Origin: an uncultured Clostridia bacterium
GTDB taxonomy: Bacteria > Bacillota > Clostridia > TANB77 > CAG-508
Length of the DNA stretch: 64,000 nucleotides
Assembly (NCBI GenBank): GCA_934167175.1
Contig: CAKPKF010000003.1
Span: 1 to 64,000, forward strand
Direction of reading: 5' to 3'
The position numbers and the translations under genes are program-made. Within the stretch, counting starts at the first letter, position 1. Each line of letters opens with the position of its first letter. This document shows positions 47,918 through 57,902 of the stretch, piece by piece. Below the pieces are notes generated by a model, which made no database searches, was not told the DNA's origin, and worked only from the letters and a program-made list of their open reading frames with translations.

Positions 47918-49513
47918 TTATTGCCTGTACCAATCTTCTATATTGTAGAAAATATTATATGTATTTGGATTAATCGTGCCTACTAAACTTGTACTATATG
48001 CTATAGTATTTCTATTATAGTATAAACAAATAAATGGAATTTCTGTTTGATATATTTCTATTAATCTGTTATATTTTTCTGCTAATATTTTTTCGTCTTT
48101 TATACTAGCTAATTCTGACATAATGCTCTTTGCTTCTTCATTTTCGAAATTGGATAAGTTATTATCTCCAAAATAATTACTTACATCTGGACTAAGAGTT
48201 GTATATGTTCCAGTAATAATCATATCGTAATTTTTGTTTTTTAAATAATTTTGATATTGTGCATCTGACACTTTTACTATGTTTATTCTTATTCCAACTT
48301 GCTCTAATTGATTTTTTATTAATTCTGCTGCTTGTACTCTTATTGTATTTGATTCATTTACCACTAAATTCAAATTAATTCTTTGTGTTCTATAATTTTC
48401 TACTTTTTGCCAATATTTATTTTTAAACTCCCATCCATTGTCTGTTAAAACTTTTTTTGTTTGCTCTGGATTGTATCCTGATGTTACTTTTTCTACATTA
48501 TATAACCAACTTCCAAAATCGGTTGGAAACTCTGAAACATAATATTTACTGTTGGAAACACTTGATGCTATATTTGTTTTATCTAATGAATAATTTATGG
48601 CTCTTCTTATCTCTGTTCTTGAAAGCAATGGGCTTTGTGTGTTCATTGCAATATAGTCAAATTCTCTTCCTTTATAATCTTTTGTGTTAAATCCTATAGT
48701 TCCAACATATTCTTCTATATTTAAATTATTTGTTGTTATCAAATCTAAATTACCTATTTTAAATGCATTATATACTTCACCCATTGCAGAATATGTGTTA
48801 ATTGTAATTTTCTCTATTCTTGCATTTTTATTTTCTATATTCCACCATTTTTTATTTTTGCTTAAAGTTATAACTCCGTTTTCATTTCCCGTTATTTGAT
48901 ACATCCCTGTTCCTACTGGATTATTGTTTCTTTCACTATCTGCAAAATTTTCGTCTACATAATAGTGTTCTGCTAATATAGGAAAAATCAAATTATATTC
49001 GAAAAAAGGTATTTGTCTATCAAGGTTTAACTTTATTGTATAATCATCTATAACCTCTACACTTACAATATCTTGAACATTGTAGGAATATATTGAATTA
49101 TTTGTTTTTAATTTATCTATTGTAAATGCAATATCGTTTGATTTAAGTGGAATATCATCTTGCCATTTTATATCATCTCTTATTTTTATTAAATATGATG
49201 TTTCATCAACTACAGACCATTCTTTTGCAATGCATGGTTCTGGTTTGTAATTCTCATTTAGAGTAACTAATGGTTCGTATATTAATTTTGATATATCTTG
49301 CACATTTTTATTTTTACTTAAAATTGGATTTAGTGTATCTAAACCTACTATTGGTATTCTCATTTCTTTTATTATGTTCGTATCTGCTATTTCTGTTTCT
49401 TGTACATTGTTAGTATCTTTATTTTTGTCCTTATTATAAATTATATAAACTGCATATACGATTAATACTGCTACAATAGCAAAAAATATGTATTTTATTA
49501 TATTTGATTTCAC
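47918..49513 (-). CDS. ABC transporter peptide-binding protein (SBP family 5)
   Basis: A 531-residue extracytoplasmic binding protein for peptides or nickel-type ligands. An N-terminal membrane anchor (about residues 8-27) is not followed by a lipobox cysteine, so it is a membrane-tethered rather than classical lipoprotein form. Family signature: LNPILSKNKNVQDISKLIYEPLV, AKEWSVVDETSYLIKIRDDIKWQDDIPLKSNDIAFTI (in part) and NNPVGTGMYQITG. GTG 49513 follows GAGAGGTG. No permease or ATPase genes adjoin it, so it may serve a transporter elsewhere or act as a sensor. Confidence 0.88.
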   Translation of the reverse strand: MKSNIIKYIFFAIVAVLIVYAVYIIYNKDKNKDTNNVQETEIADTNIIKEMRIPIVGLDTLNPILSKNKNVQDISKLIYEPLVTLNENYKPEPCIAKEWSVVDETSYLIKIRDDIKWQDDIPLKSNDIAFTIDKLKTNNSIYSYNVQDIVSVEVIDDYTIKLNLDRQIPFFEYNLIFPILAEHYYVDENFADSERNNNPVGTGMYQITGNENGVITLSKNKKWWNIENKNARIEKITINTYSAMGEVYNAFKIGNLDLITTNNLNIEEYVGTIGFNTKDYKGREFDYIAMNTQSPLLSRTEIRRAINYSLDKTNIASSVSNSKYYVSEFPTDFGSWLYNVEKVTSGYNPEQTKKVLTDNGWEFKNKYWQKVENYRTQRINLNLVVNESNTIRVQAAELIKNQLEQVGIRINIVKVSDAQYQNYLKNKNYDMIITGTYTTLSPDVSNYFGDNNLSNFENEEAKSIMSELASIKDEKILAEKYNRLIEIYQTEIPFICLYYNRNTIAYSTSLVGTINPNTYNIFYNIEDWYRQ

Positions 49514-49654
49514 TTATTTCACCTCTCGTTTATAATACATTAAATCCTTAAAAGTTTCAATAGAAATTTTTCTTTTATCATAATTTATTATAATAGAAAA
49601 AGGAAGCACTAAATTTAAGTACTCCCTTATTTTTATTTTCAAAAGTTAATTGTT

Positions 49655-49918
49655 TTATTTTCTAGATTCAACTAAAATTTTTATTCCAGTTCTGTCTTCT
49701 CCTTCAACCTCAACTTCTGCAAAAGCTGGTATGCAAACTAAGTCTACTCCTGTTGGAGCAACAAATCCCCTAGCTATTGCAACAGCTTTTATTGCTTGAT
49801 TCAATGCTCCTGCACCTATTGCTTGCATCTCTGCCTTATTACTTTCTTTTACTAAACCAGCAATTGCACCTGCTACTGAATTTGGATTTGATTTTGATGA
49901 AATTTTTAAAACTTCCAT
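49655..49918 (-). CDS. spoVS: stage V sporulation protein S
   Basis: An 87-residue Alba-like protein, highly conserved in Firmicutes and Deinococci: EVLKISSKSNPNSVAGAIAGLVKE (in part), IGAGALNQAIKAVAIARGFVAPTGVDLVC and FAEVEVEGEDRTGIKILVE. It promotes septation/coat steps in sporulation. It lies behind ymdB on the same strand, the order seen in other Firmicutes (rny-ymdB-spoVS), though rny is 12 kb away here. AGGAGGC precedes the ATG. Confidence 0.95.
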   Translation of the reverse strand: MEVLKISSKSNPNSVAGAIAGLVKESNKAEMQAIGAGALNQAIKAVAIARGFVAPTGVDLVCIPAFAEVEVEGEDRTGIKILVESRK

Positions 49919-50055
49919 TTTTTTGCCTCCTATAATTTAATTTTTGTTTCAACATTTACAAGTATATTTATATTATAGTTTCTTATAATTGTCTAGTATT
50001 TTTTGGAAAAAATAGGAAGTTTTCATCTAAATAAATCGCTATATTTCGGCATTTT

Positions 50056-50826
50056 TTACATATTAATTCTAGTAACTTTTTTCATTCGACATTTTTCATC
50101 ATCATAATCAAAAATACATCCATTCAATTCACACTCACTATTTGCTAATTTATATTTTTCTGGCAAAGTAGTAACAAATCTTTTTATAGAAGCATTATAA
50201 TCCATACCTATAACTGATATTTTAGGTCCAGTCATACCTATATCAGTTATATAAGCGGTACCTTTTGGTAAAATTTTTTCATCTGCTGTTTGAACATGAG
50301 TATGAGTTCCAAAAAATGCATCTATTTTACCATCCAAATAATATCCCATAGCAATCTTTTCTGCAGTTGCTTCTGCATGGAAATCTAATATTATTATATC
50401 TGCTTTTTCTTTTATCTCTTCCAATATATCACTTATTACAATAAATGGGTTCTCTGAAAGCACATTCATATTAGTTCTACCAATCAAATTAATTACTGCT
50501 ATATTTTTATTTTTACATTTATATATTCCGTATCCTTTTCCAACTACTCCTTTAGGGTAGTTAGCAGGTCTTATTAATTTAGAATCATCTATAAAATTGA
50601 ATATATCTTTTTTTCCCCATGTATGATTTCCCATTGTAACTACATCTGCTCCTGCCGTTATCATTTTTTTAAAAAGTTTCTCTGTTATTCCCATTCCTCC
50701 TGCTGAATTTTCTCCATTTACAATAACAAAATCAATTTTTTCTTCCTTTTTTATTTTTGGTACTATCGTTCTAAATTTTTCTACGCCATCTTCTCCAACA
50801 ATGTCTCCTACAGCTAATATTTTCAA
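50056..50826 (-). CDS. ymdB: YmdB metallophosphoesterase
   Basis: A 256-residue cyclic-nucleotide phosphodiesterase family protein with roles in biofilm and stress regulation in Bacillus. Metal-binding motifs: ILAVGDIVGEDGVE at the start, VNGENSAGGMGIT near 39, MGNHTWGKKDIF near 65, ILDFHAEATAEK and GTHTHVQTADE near 180. TTG 50826 is the start (GGATGA upstream), as an ATG is missing at that end. It pairs with spoVS downstream. Confidence 0.92.
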   Translation of the reverse strand: MKILAVGDIVGEDGVEKFRTIVPKIKKEEKIDFVIVNGENSAGGMGITEKLFKKMITAGADVVTMGNHTWGKKDIFNFIDDSKLIRPANYPKGVVGKGYGIYKCKNKNIAVINLIGRTNMNVLSENPFIVISDILEEIKEKADIIILDFHAEATAEKIAMGYYLDGKIDAFFGTHTHVQTADEKILPKGTAYITDIGMTGPKISVIGMDYNASIKRFVTTLPEKYKLANSECELNGCIFDYDDEKCRMKKVTRINM

Positions 50827-50865
50827 AATTCAATCATCCTTTCTAAATATGTTTTTTATAAAACA

Positions 50866-51768
50866 TTATTTCTCTGTTTCTATTTTGTTTTCATTTCCAT
50901 CACTTTTTATTAAAATAGTTCCATTTAAATCTGTTCTATATATTTTTATTCCCATTTTATTCAATCTATCAATTATTACTTGTTTTGGGTGCCCATATTT
51001 ATTATCTTTTCCAACCGATATTACTGCTATTTCTGGAGATACCTGCTCTAAAAATTTCCTAGAACTACTTGTATTAGAACCGTGGTGCCCGACTTTTAAC
51101 ACATCTGTTTTAGTCCATGTTCTTTCATTTTCATTCTCTGTTTCAGCATCACCCATAAATAGATAACTCTGGTTTCCATATTCCATTCTTATTACTATTG
51201 ATGATAGATTTAGATTTTTATTGTCTATTTTACTTGACATTACCTCACAGTTTGCATCTGAAACATTAAATTTATCACCAACATTTGGAGCTTCTATGTC
51301 TACTCCTTTTTCTAATGCTGCATCCAATACATCTTCAAAAGTTTTAGTATTTGTTTGTATTTTAGGCATATATAATTTTCCTATATCTAATTCTTTTATT
51401 ACATTGTCAAGTCCTCCAATATGGTCTTCATGTGGATGTGTTCCTATTACATAATCTAATTTAGAAACCCCTTTATCTTTTATAAAATTCACAACTAAAT
51501 CTCCATCATCATTATTTCCTGCATCTATCAACATTGTTTTGTCTTTATTAATTACAAGAATACTATCTGCTTGACCTACATCTATATAATAAATTTTTAA
51601 AAATTCATCATTTGCAACAGTTTTACTAATTGTTGTATTATTCTCTTGTGTGTTTTCTGTTCCATTCATTATTTTAGCAATATCTTCTGATTGAATGCCA
51701 AGCGTTACAATTACAATGCTTATTATTATACCTAACACTGATTTTAATATTTTACTATCTTTTTTCAT
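50866..51768 (-). CDS. ComEC/Rec2-like metallo-beta-lactamase hydrolase
   Basis: A 300-residue exported hydrolase. MKKDSKILKSVLGIIISIVIV is a signal anchor; then KIYYIDVGQADSILV, the MBL zinc motif GTHPHEDHIGGLDNVI, LFMGDAETENE and VLKVGHHGSNTSSSRKFLEQVSP follow. This is the C-terminal domain type found in the DNA-uptake protein ComEC, here as a free enzyme, so extracellular nuclease or other hydrolysis are both possible. ATG 51768 has AAAGGAG upstream. Confidence 0.88.
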   Translation of the reverse strand: MKKDSKILKSVLGIIISIVIVTLGIQSEDIAKIMNGTENTQENNTTISKTVANDEFLKIYYIDVGQADSILVINKDKTMLIDAGNNDDGDLVVNFIKDKGVSKLDYVIGTHPHEDHIGGLDNVIKELDIGKLYMPKIQTNTKTFEDVLDAALEKGVDIEAPNVGDKFNVSDANCEVMSSKIDNKNLNLSSIVIRMEYGNQSYLFMGDAETENENERTWTKTDVLKVGHHGSNTSSSRKFLEQVSPEIAVISVGKDNKYGHPKQVIIDRLNKMGIKIYRTDLNGTILIKSDGNENKIETEK

Positions 51769-51801
51769 ATGTACTCCTTTCATTTTGCCATATAGTTTAT
51801 T

Positions 51802-52767
51802 TTAAATTTCCTTTAGTATGTCATTTTTATTATTTGTTCTATATTTTTTTAATGCCTTTTTTAATATATTTGCACCTTTAACATTTTTGTTTGTGCCTAT
51901 TTTTAGTCCATCATTTACTATTTTATCTAATTCTTCAAAAGATAATTTTATCATGCTTTTTTCTTTATCTGAGTAGATATATGGAATAGGATTTGCTTTT
52001 TGATTTTCCTGAATTATTATACATGGTCTATATTTTATACCATTTTTTTTACTATCGCTATAGCAGTCAAATAAATATAGTCTTTTCCCATAATCATTTG
52101 GTTTTACAGTTTTTAGAATCTTCTTTAATATTTTAGTATTTTCTATATGTTTTATATTTGGCGATATCCTCTTTTTTAAATCACTATTTTTTATAATATA
52201 ATCCAAACTATTCTCTAAATTATTATTAGCAGTTTTCTCTTTTATTTCTTCTAATATATAGTCTGTATAGTCATTTTCATTTTTTATATAGCCTATTTTT
52301 TGGTCTATTTTTTTATTTTCAACTTTATCGCTTTTTGCCCATTTATTGTTATATCCAAAATATTCTGTCTTAAACCCACCTTTGATATTATATAAATCTT
52401 CTGTTATATCTGTGTATATTTCTTTACCATCTATCTTTAAAAGATTATATATATGTTGATTTATCATATTTGTATCATAGTCATTTATTTCCGAATTTAT
52501 ATTCCATTCTTTTAAAAGTGACATATATAAATATGCTAAAGATAAACAAATATGTTCATCTTTAGCTACCATATCATCTAAATTTAATTTTTCATTTTTT
52601 GTACTTTCATATATCTTACTCTTGTTATCTTCATTAGCATAATTATACTCTATACTAAAAGATTTATTCTTACACAATTCTATGTAAATATATTTTGCTA
52701 TTTCTATATTGTTTAAATTTTTAGGCATATTTTGTTTTAAAAGATTCACTAGTTGGTTATATTTCAA
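51802..52767 (-). CDS. transglutaminase-like cysteine-protease-fold protein
   Basis: A 321-residue protein of unknown family. Cys74 (HICLSLAYLYMSLL), His105 (NQHIYNLL) and Asp120 (KEIYTDITED) fall in the order and spacing of the transglutaminase/papain-like triad, so I call a transglutaminase-like fold, without knowing the substrate. The C-terminal half has a KRLYLFDCYSDSKKNGIKYRPCIIIQEN stretch (in part). No signal peptide. The start TTG 52767 has GGATG upstream. It follows guaB closely on the same strand. Confidence 0.6.
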   Translation of the reverse strand: MKYNQLVNLLKQNMPKNLNNIEIAKYIYIELCKNKSFSIEYNYANEDNKSKIYESTKNEKLNLDDMVAKDEHICLSLAYLYMSLLKEWNINSEINDYDTNMINQHIYNLLKIDGKEIYTDITEDLYNIKGGFKTEYFGYNNKWAKSDKVENKKIDQKIGYIKNENDYTDYILEEIKEKTANNNLENSLDYIIKNSDLKKRISPNIKHIENTKILKKILKTVKPNDYGKRLYLFDCYSDSKKNGIKYRPCIIIQENQKANPIPYIYSDKEKSMIKLSFEELDKIVNDGLKIGTNKNVKGANILKKALKKYRTNNKNDILKEI

Positions 52768-52786
52768 TGTTTTTTCACATCCAATA

Positions 52787-54289
52787 CTATAGTTTTTTGT
52801 CTATCTCTTTTAAAATTACATCATGTGCACTACCTTCAGTAATGCTAATGTTAGAAACTAATGTTAATCTTGCTTTTTCATGTAATTCTGGTATTGTTAT
52901 TGCACCACAATTACACATCGTTGATTTAATTTTAGCTACTGTTAAAGCTAAATTATCTTTTAAATGTCCTGCATATGGTATATATGAGTCTACACCTTCT
53001 TCAAATGAAAGTTTCTTATCTCCTCCCATATCATATCTTTGCCAATTTCTTGCTCTATTAGAACCTTCTCCCCAGTATTCTTTAACATAATTGTTTCCTA
53101 CTTTTAACACTCTAGTTGGACTTTCATCAAATCTTGCAAAATATCTTCCCATCATTACAAAATCTGCTCCTAATGCTAATGCTATTGTTATATGATGGTC
53201 ATGTACAATTCCCCCATCTGAGCATACTGGTATGTATATTCCTGTTTCCTCATAATATCTATCTCTTTCAGCAACAACATCTATTAAGCTACTTGCTTGT
53301 CCACGTCCGATTCCTTTTGTTTCACGAGTTATACAAATTGAACCTCCACCAACTCCAACTTTTATGAAATCCGCTCCTGCTTCTGCTAAATATCTAAATC
53401 CTTCTGCATCAACAACATTTCCTGCTCCTATTTTCAATGAATCTCCATATTTTTCTCTAACAAAATCTATTGTTCTCTTTTGCCATATAGAATATCCATC
53501 TGAAGAATCCATACAAATTAAATCAACTCCTGCTTCCACTAATGCAGGTATTCTTTCTTCATAGTCTCTTGTATTTATTCCTGCTCCTACTACATATCTT
53601 TTTCTTTCATCTAATAATGAATTTGGATTATTTTTTCTTTCTTCATAATCTCTTCTGAAAACTAAATATTTCAAATTTCCTTCTTTTGAAAGAATTGGTA
53701 AACAACTAATTTTATTTTCCCATATAATATCATTTGCTTCTGCTAAAGATATTCCTTCTTCTGAAAAAATAACTTTTTCTTTTGGAGTCATAAAATTGTC
53801 TATTGGTTCTTCTCTATTATCTCTTGAAATTCTATAATCTTTATCTGTCACTATTCCTAAAAATTTTCCATTTTTTGTTCCATCATCTGTTACTATTACA
53901 GTTGAATGTCCAGTTTTTTCTACAAGTTCTAAAACTTCTTTTAAAGTTGTACCACTTTTTACATTTGAGTCACTTATAACAAAACCTGCTTTATGTTTTT
54001 TTACATTTCTAACCATTCTAGCTTGGCTTTCTATTGTTTGTGCACCATATATAAATGCTACTCCACCTTCTCTTGCTAATGCAACACCCATTTCTTCGCC
54101 AGAAACTGATTGCATTATAGCTGAAACCATTGGTACATTTGCTGAATATTTTGGTTCTTCTCCTCTTCTAAACTTTACAAGTGGTGTCATTAATGATACA
54201 TTTGTTGGAATGCATCTTTCATCTGTTAAATTTGGTAATAATAAAAATTCATTGAATGTTCTTGAAATATCATTTAATATTTTTGCCAT
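52787..54289 (-). CDS. guaB: IMP dehydrogenase
   Basis: IMPDH makes XMP from IMP in guanine nucleotide synthesis. It is 500 residues. CBS domains lie at about 95-220 (GIVTDKDYRISRDN), the finger/active-site Cys is in GVGGGSICITRE near 316, followed by CSDGGIVHDHHITIALALGADFVMMGRYFARFDESP (in part). The Tyr/Arg flap (ARNWQRYD) is present. AGGAGGAG precedes the ATG; downstream gene is the transglutaminase-like protein. Confidence 0.96.
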   Translation of the reverse strand: MAKILNDISRTFNEFLLLPNLTDERCIPTNVSLMTPLVKFRRGEEPKYSANVPMVSAIMQSVSGEEMGVALAREGGVAFIYGAQTIESQARMVRNVKKHKAGFVISDSNVKSGTTLKEVLELVEKTGHSTVIVTDDGTKNGKFLGIVTDKDYRISRDNREEPIDNFMTPKEKVIFSEEGISLAEANDIIWENKISCLPILSKEGNLKYLVFRRDYEERKNNPNSLLDERKRYVVGAGINTRDYEERIPALVEAGVDLICMDSSDGYSIWQKRTIDFVREKYGDSLKIGAGNVVDAEGFRYLAEAGADFIKVGVGGGSICITRETKGIGRGQASSLIDVVAERDRYYEETGIYIPVCSDGGIVHDHHITIALALGADFVMMGRYFARFDESPTRVLKVGNNYVKEYWGEGSNRARNWQRYDMGGDKKLSFEEGVDSYIPYAGHLKDNLALTVAKIKSTMCNCGAITIPELHEKARLTLVSNISITEGSAHDVILKEIDKKL

Positions 54290-54312
54290 TTTTACTCCTC
54301 CTAAAATTTATT

Positions 54313-55503
54313 TTATTTAACTAATTCTTTAGTATCTCTTGCAATAACAAGTTCTTCATCTGTTGGAATAATATAAACTTTTACTTTTGAATCTGCTGTT
54401 GAAATCTCTCTTTCATCACTTTTTGTATTATTCTTATCTAAATCAATTTTTACACCTAAAAACTCAAGATGTTCACATATTCCTTTTCTTATATTTTTTT
54501 GATTTTCACCTATTCCAGCTGTAAACACTATTGCATCCATTCCATGCATTGTTACTGCATATCTAGCAATATATTGTGCTACTAAATAATTATGGTGTTT
54601 TATTGTAAGTATTGCTCTTTCATTTCCTTGATCTGCTTGTGCTTCCATATCTCTAAAGTCCTTGTATCCTCCTGAAAGTCCGCATATTCCAGATTCTTTA
54701 TTTAGTATTTTATTTATTTCTTCTATGCTTAAATTTTCATTTTCCATTAAATAAGTAACAATTGATGGATCTATATCTCCACATCTTGTTCCCATAGGAA
54801 TTCCAGCAAGTGGTGTTAATCCCATACTAGTATCTTTTGATTTTCCACCTTCAACTGCACAAATACTTGCTCCTTGTCCTAAGTGACAAGTAACTATTTT
54901 TAAATCTTCTATTGGTTTTCCCATTAATTCAGCACATCTTCTAGAAACAAATTGATGTGATGTTCCATGGAAACCATATTTTCTTATTCCATATTTTTCA
55001 TAATATTCATATGGTATAGCATACATATAGTGTTCTTTTGGCATTGTTTGGTGGAAAGCTGTATCGAACACACCAACCATAGGCACTCCTGGCATTACTT
55101 TTTGACACGCTTTTATTCCGATTATACCAGCTGGATTGTGAAGTGGTGCAAGAGGTGTACATTCTTTTAATGTTTCTATTACCTCATCTGTTATTAATAC
55201 TGATTTGTTAAATTTTTCTCCACCATGTACTAATCTATGTCCTATTGCATTTATTTCCTTTAAGTCTTTTATAACTCCATATTCTTCGTGTAATAATTGT
55301 TGTAAAACAAACTCAATAGCTCCATCATGTGATTCTACCGGATGTTCTAATACATATTTTTCTCCATTTACTTTATGTGTAACAAAAGAATTATCTTGTC
55401 CTATTCTTTCATAATTCCCTTTTGCTAATACTGTTTCATTTTCCATGTTTATTAATTGATATTTAAGTGATGAACTACCACAATTTAATACTAATATTTT
55501 CAT
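54313..55503 (-). CDS. ackA: acetate kinase
   Basis: AckA converts acetyl phosphate and ADP to acetate and ATP, the energy-yielding end of clostridial fermentation. 396 residues. VLNCGSSSLKYQLI at the start, IGHRLVHGGEKF near 87, FDTAFHQTMP, YGFHGTSHQFVS and HLGQGASICAVEGGKSKDTSMG (each in part) are all present. It follows pta by 12 bases. Confidence 0.97.
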   Translation of the reverse strand: MKILVLNCGSSSLKYQLINMENETVLAKGNYERIGQDNSFVTHKVNGEKYVLEHPVESHDGAIEFVLQQLLHEEYGVIKDLKEINAIGHRLVHGGEKFNKSVLITDEVIETLKECTPLAPLHNPAGIIGIKACQKVMPGVPMVGVFDTAFHQTMPKEHYMYAIPYEYYEKYGIRKYGFHGTSHQFVSRRCAELMGKPIEDLKIVTCHLGQGASICAVEGGKSKDTSMGLTPLAGIPMGTRCGDIDPSIVTYLMENENLSIEEINKILNKESGICGLSGGYKDFRDMEAQADQGNERAILTIKHHNYLVAQYIARYAVTMHGMDAIVFTAGIGENQKNIRKGICEHLEFLGVKIDLDKNNTKSDEREISTADSKVKVYIIPTDEELVIARDTKELVK

Positions 55504-55515
55504 AAAATTCCTCCA

Positions 55516-56517
55516 TTATTTATTTTCTTGTGCCTGAACTGCTGTTATTGCAACAACTCCAACGATATCTTGACTACTGCACCCTCTTGACAAATCATTA
55601 ACTGGTTTTGCTATTCCTTGACATAAAGGTCCATATGCTTCTGCTTTTGCTAGTCTTTGCACTAATTTGTATCCTATATTTCCAGCATTTAAGTCTGGGA
55701 ATATTAATGTGTTAGCTTTGCCTTCAAGTTTGCTTTCTGGTGCTTTTTTTCTTGCAACTTCTGGGATTATTGCACTATCTAATTGTAACTCACCATCAAC
55801 TATTATATTTGGCTCTTTTTCTTTTACTAACTCTGTTGCTTTTATAACCTTTTCTGTTAATTCTGATTTAGCACTTCCATATGTTGAATACGAAAGCATT
55901 GCTACCTTAGATGTTTTTCCGATTAATTGTTCAAAACTTTTACTAGATGAAATCGCTATTTCTGACAGTTTTTCACTATCTGGATTTTCATTTAAACCAG
56001 AATCTGAAAAAATAAATACACCATTTTCTCCATATTCACATTCTGGAACTACCATAACAAAAAAAGCTGAAACTAGCTTAGTTCCTTGTGCTGTTTTTAA
56101 TATTTGTAAAGCTGGTCTTAATGTATCTGCTGTAGAATGTGCTGCTCCTGAAACTAATCCATCTGCTTTTTCTAATTTTAACATCATTGTCCCAAAATAT
56201 ATAGGATTTAGCATTAATTCTTTTGCTTTTTCTAGAGTCATGCCTTTATTTTTTCTTAATTCATAAAGTTCATTTACATATTGTTCAAACTCATTACTTG
56301 TTTCTGGCTCTATTATTTTAACATCTGCTATATTTATAGAATTTTGCTTAGCAAGCTCTTTTGTTTTTTCTATATTTCCTATTAAAATAATATTAGCAAA
56401 GCCTTCATTTGAAACAATTTCAGCAGCTTTTAATACTCTTGTATCTTCAGCTTCTGGTAAAATAATTGTTTTTATTTCAGACTTTGCTCTTTTTTTCATA
56501 TTTTCTATGAAAGACAT
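55516..56517 (-). CDS. pta: phosphate acetyltransferase
   Basis: Pta converts acetyl-CoA and phosphate to acetyl phosphate, feeding AckA. 333 residues, the short single-domain form typical of Firmicutes. ILPEAEDTRVLKAAEI near the start, VSGAAHSTADTLRPALQILKT (in part), and the C-terminal PDLNAGNIGYKLVQRLAKAEAYGP are visible, with TAVQAQENK at the end. Start ATG 56517 follows GGAGGAAGG; a longer frame to 56541 lacks this. Confidence 0.96.
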   Translation of the reverse strand: MSFIENMKKRAKSEIKTIILPEAEDTRVLKAAEIVSNEGFANIILIGNIEKTKELAKQNSINIADVKIIEPETSNEFEQYVNELYELRKNKGMTLEKAKELMLNPIYFGTMMLKLEKADGLVSGAAHSTADTLRPALQILKTAQGTKLVSAFFVMVVPECEYGENGVFIFSDSGLNENPDSEKLSEIAISSSKSFEQLIGKTSKVAMLSYSTYGSAKSELTEKVIKATELVKEKEPNIIVDGELQLDSAIIPEVARKKAPESKLEGKANTLIFPDLNAGNIGYKLVQRLAKAEAYGPLCQGIAKPVNDLSRGCSSQDIVGVVAITAVQAQENK

Positions 56518-56863
56518 TAACCTTCCTCCTTTATATATCACTGGTATCTATTATAACAGTAATCTCGACAAAAGTATACCTCTTTTTTATTTTTTCTGTT
56601 AAATTATTACTCATATTTTAATCGCAATCAATTTATTTGTTTGAAATGTTATTTCTATCAGATAACTCAGTTTTGCTACTTATTTGTCTATATCTAAACT
56701 TTTACTTCAATTTTTATATCTTTAAACACTGTTCTACCCTACTTTTTTATATTCTATGTATTGACAAATTTTGATTTTGCTAGTATACTTTTAAGGTGAC
56801 CTAAATAAATAGTTAAAAAATATGAAATAGATATATACATATCTTAAACAAGGAGGGAATATT
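56518..56863. other. 346-base intergenic region
   Basis: Between pta and rpmF. AT-rich, with no open frame I would support; the promoter at 56761 lies at its right end. Confidence 0.6.
56761..56789 (+). promoter_or_regulatory. rpmF promoter
   Basis: TTGACA (56761-56766), 17-base spacer, TATACT (56784-56789). Transcription should begin about 68 bases before the rpmF start. Confidence 0.8.
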
Positions 56864-57055
56864 ATGGCACAACCAAAAAGAAGATGGTCAAAAGCAAGAA
56901 CTCATCTTAAAAGATCTACATGGAAATTAGATAAACCAAATTATGCTACTTGCCCACAATGTCACGAACCAATTTTACAACACAGAGCTTGTAAAAGCTG
57001 TGGTTACTACAATGGTAAAAAAGTAACAGTTGGTAGTCAAGATGAAAATAATTAG
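56864..57055 (+). CDS. rpmF: 50S ribosomal protein L32
   Basis: A 63-residue L32. It opens MAQPKRRWSKARTHLKRSTW and has a zinc-type pair CPQCHEP...CKSCGYYNGK in the family position. AGGAGGG precedes the ATG. It stands alone here; the usual partner upstream gene (a DUF177/YceD protein) is not present. A terminator follows. Confidence 0.97.
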   Translation: MAQPKRRWSKARTHLKRSTWKLDKPNYATCPQCHEPILQHRACKSCGYYNGKKVTVGSQDENN

Positions 57056-57063
57056 TTTTTAAA

Positions 57064-57092
57064 AATACATTCTTATAAATTAAAGAATGTAT
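57064..57092 (+). terminator. rpmF terminator
   Basis: AATACATTCTT pairs with AAGAATGTATT, followed by TTTTTCTTT. Confidence 0.85.
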
Positions 57093-57295
57093 TTTTTCTT
57101 TATAATTTAAAATTCAAATTTTTCAAAAATAAAAAATTCTATTTTTTTCTCTCTCTTATTTCTTTTATATTATTTCATTTTTAATTAATTATGTATATTT
57201 TTTTCCTTATTTGTCATACTAAGATTATAATAATTTTAAAAAAATTTCATAAGCTTTTAATTTTTACACAAAAAATATAATAAGGAGGAATAAAT

Positions 57296-57850
57296 TTGAA
57301 AGCAACAGGAGTAGTTAGAAGAATAGATGATTTAGGAAGAATTGTTATTCCAAAAGAAATAAGAAAAACCTTAAGAATAAAAGAAGGAGATCCATTAGAA
57401 ATTTTTACAGACAAAGAAGGAGAAGTTATATTAAAAAAATATTCACCTATTGGAGAACTTTCTGAATTTGCAACAGGTTATGCTGAAACATTATCTAAAA
57501 CGACAGGTCATATAGCATGTATAACAGATAAAGATACTGTAATTGCTGTTTCTGGTGGTTCTAAGAAAGAATTTTTGGAACAAAATTTAAGTGAGCAGTT
57601 AGAACAAGTTTTAGAAGATAAAGAAGTTTATACTAGTAAAGAAAATAACGATTTATCAATACCTGTTACCAAAAATGATAATAAAGAAAGAAAATATAAT
57701 TCTCAAGTAATATATCCTATAATATCAGATGGTGATACTATCGGAAGTGTTATATTAATTTCTAAAGATGCTAATACTAAAATGAATGATGTTGAACTAA
57801 AAGTAGTTCAATCAGCTGCTAATTTCTTAGGAAGTCAAATGGAAATTTAA
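57296..57850 (+). CDS. spoVT: stage V sporulation protein T (AbrB family)
   Basis: A 184-residue transcriptional regulator of the forespore. Residues 1-50 form the AbrB DNA-binding fold (GVVRRIDDLGRIVIPKEIRKTLRIKEGDPLEIFTDK, in part); the remainder is a GAF-like ligand-sensing domain. It starts at TTG 57296, with AAGGAGG 6 bases in front. A bidirectional terminator follows it. Confidence 0.93.
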   Translation: MKATGVVRRIDDLGRIVIPKEIRKTLRIKEGDPLEIFTDKEGEVILKKYSPIGELSEFATGYAETLSKTTGHIACITDKDTVIAVSGGSKKEFLEQNLSEQLEQVLEDKEVYTSKENNDLSIPVTKNDNKERKYNSQVIYPIISDGDTIGSVILISKDANTKMNDVELKVVQSAANFLGSQMEI

Positions 57851-57860
57851 TTGATTTTAA

Positions 57861-57897
57861 AAAAATAGGAAAGCTATACCTAAACTTTCCTATTTTT
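57861..57897. terminator. bidirectional terminator
   Basis: AAAAATAGGAAAG and CTTTCCTATTTTT are exact complements around an 11-base loop, between spoVT and the KAP gene. Confidence 0.9.
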
Positions 57898-57902
57898 ATT
57901 TG

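Noticed and set aside
55667..56266. A 199-codon open frame antisense to pta
   Set aside because: Shadow of pta; no ribosome binding site and no homology pattern.
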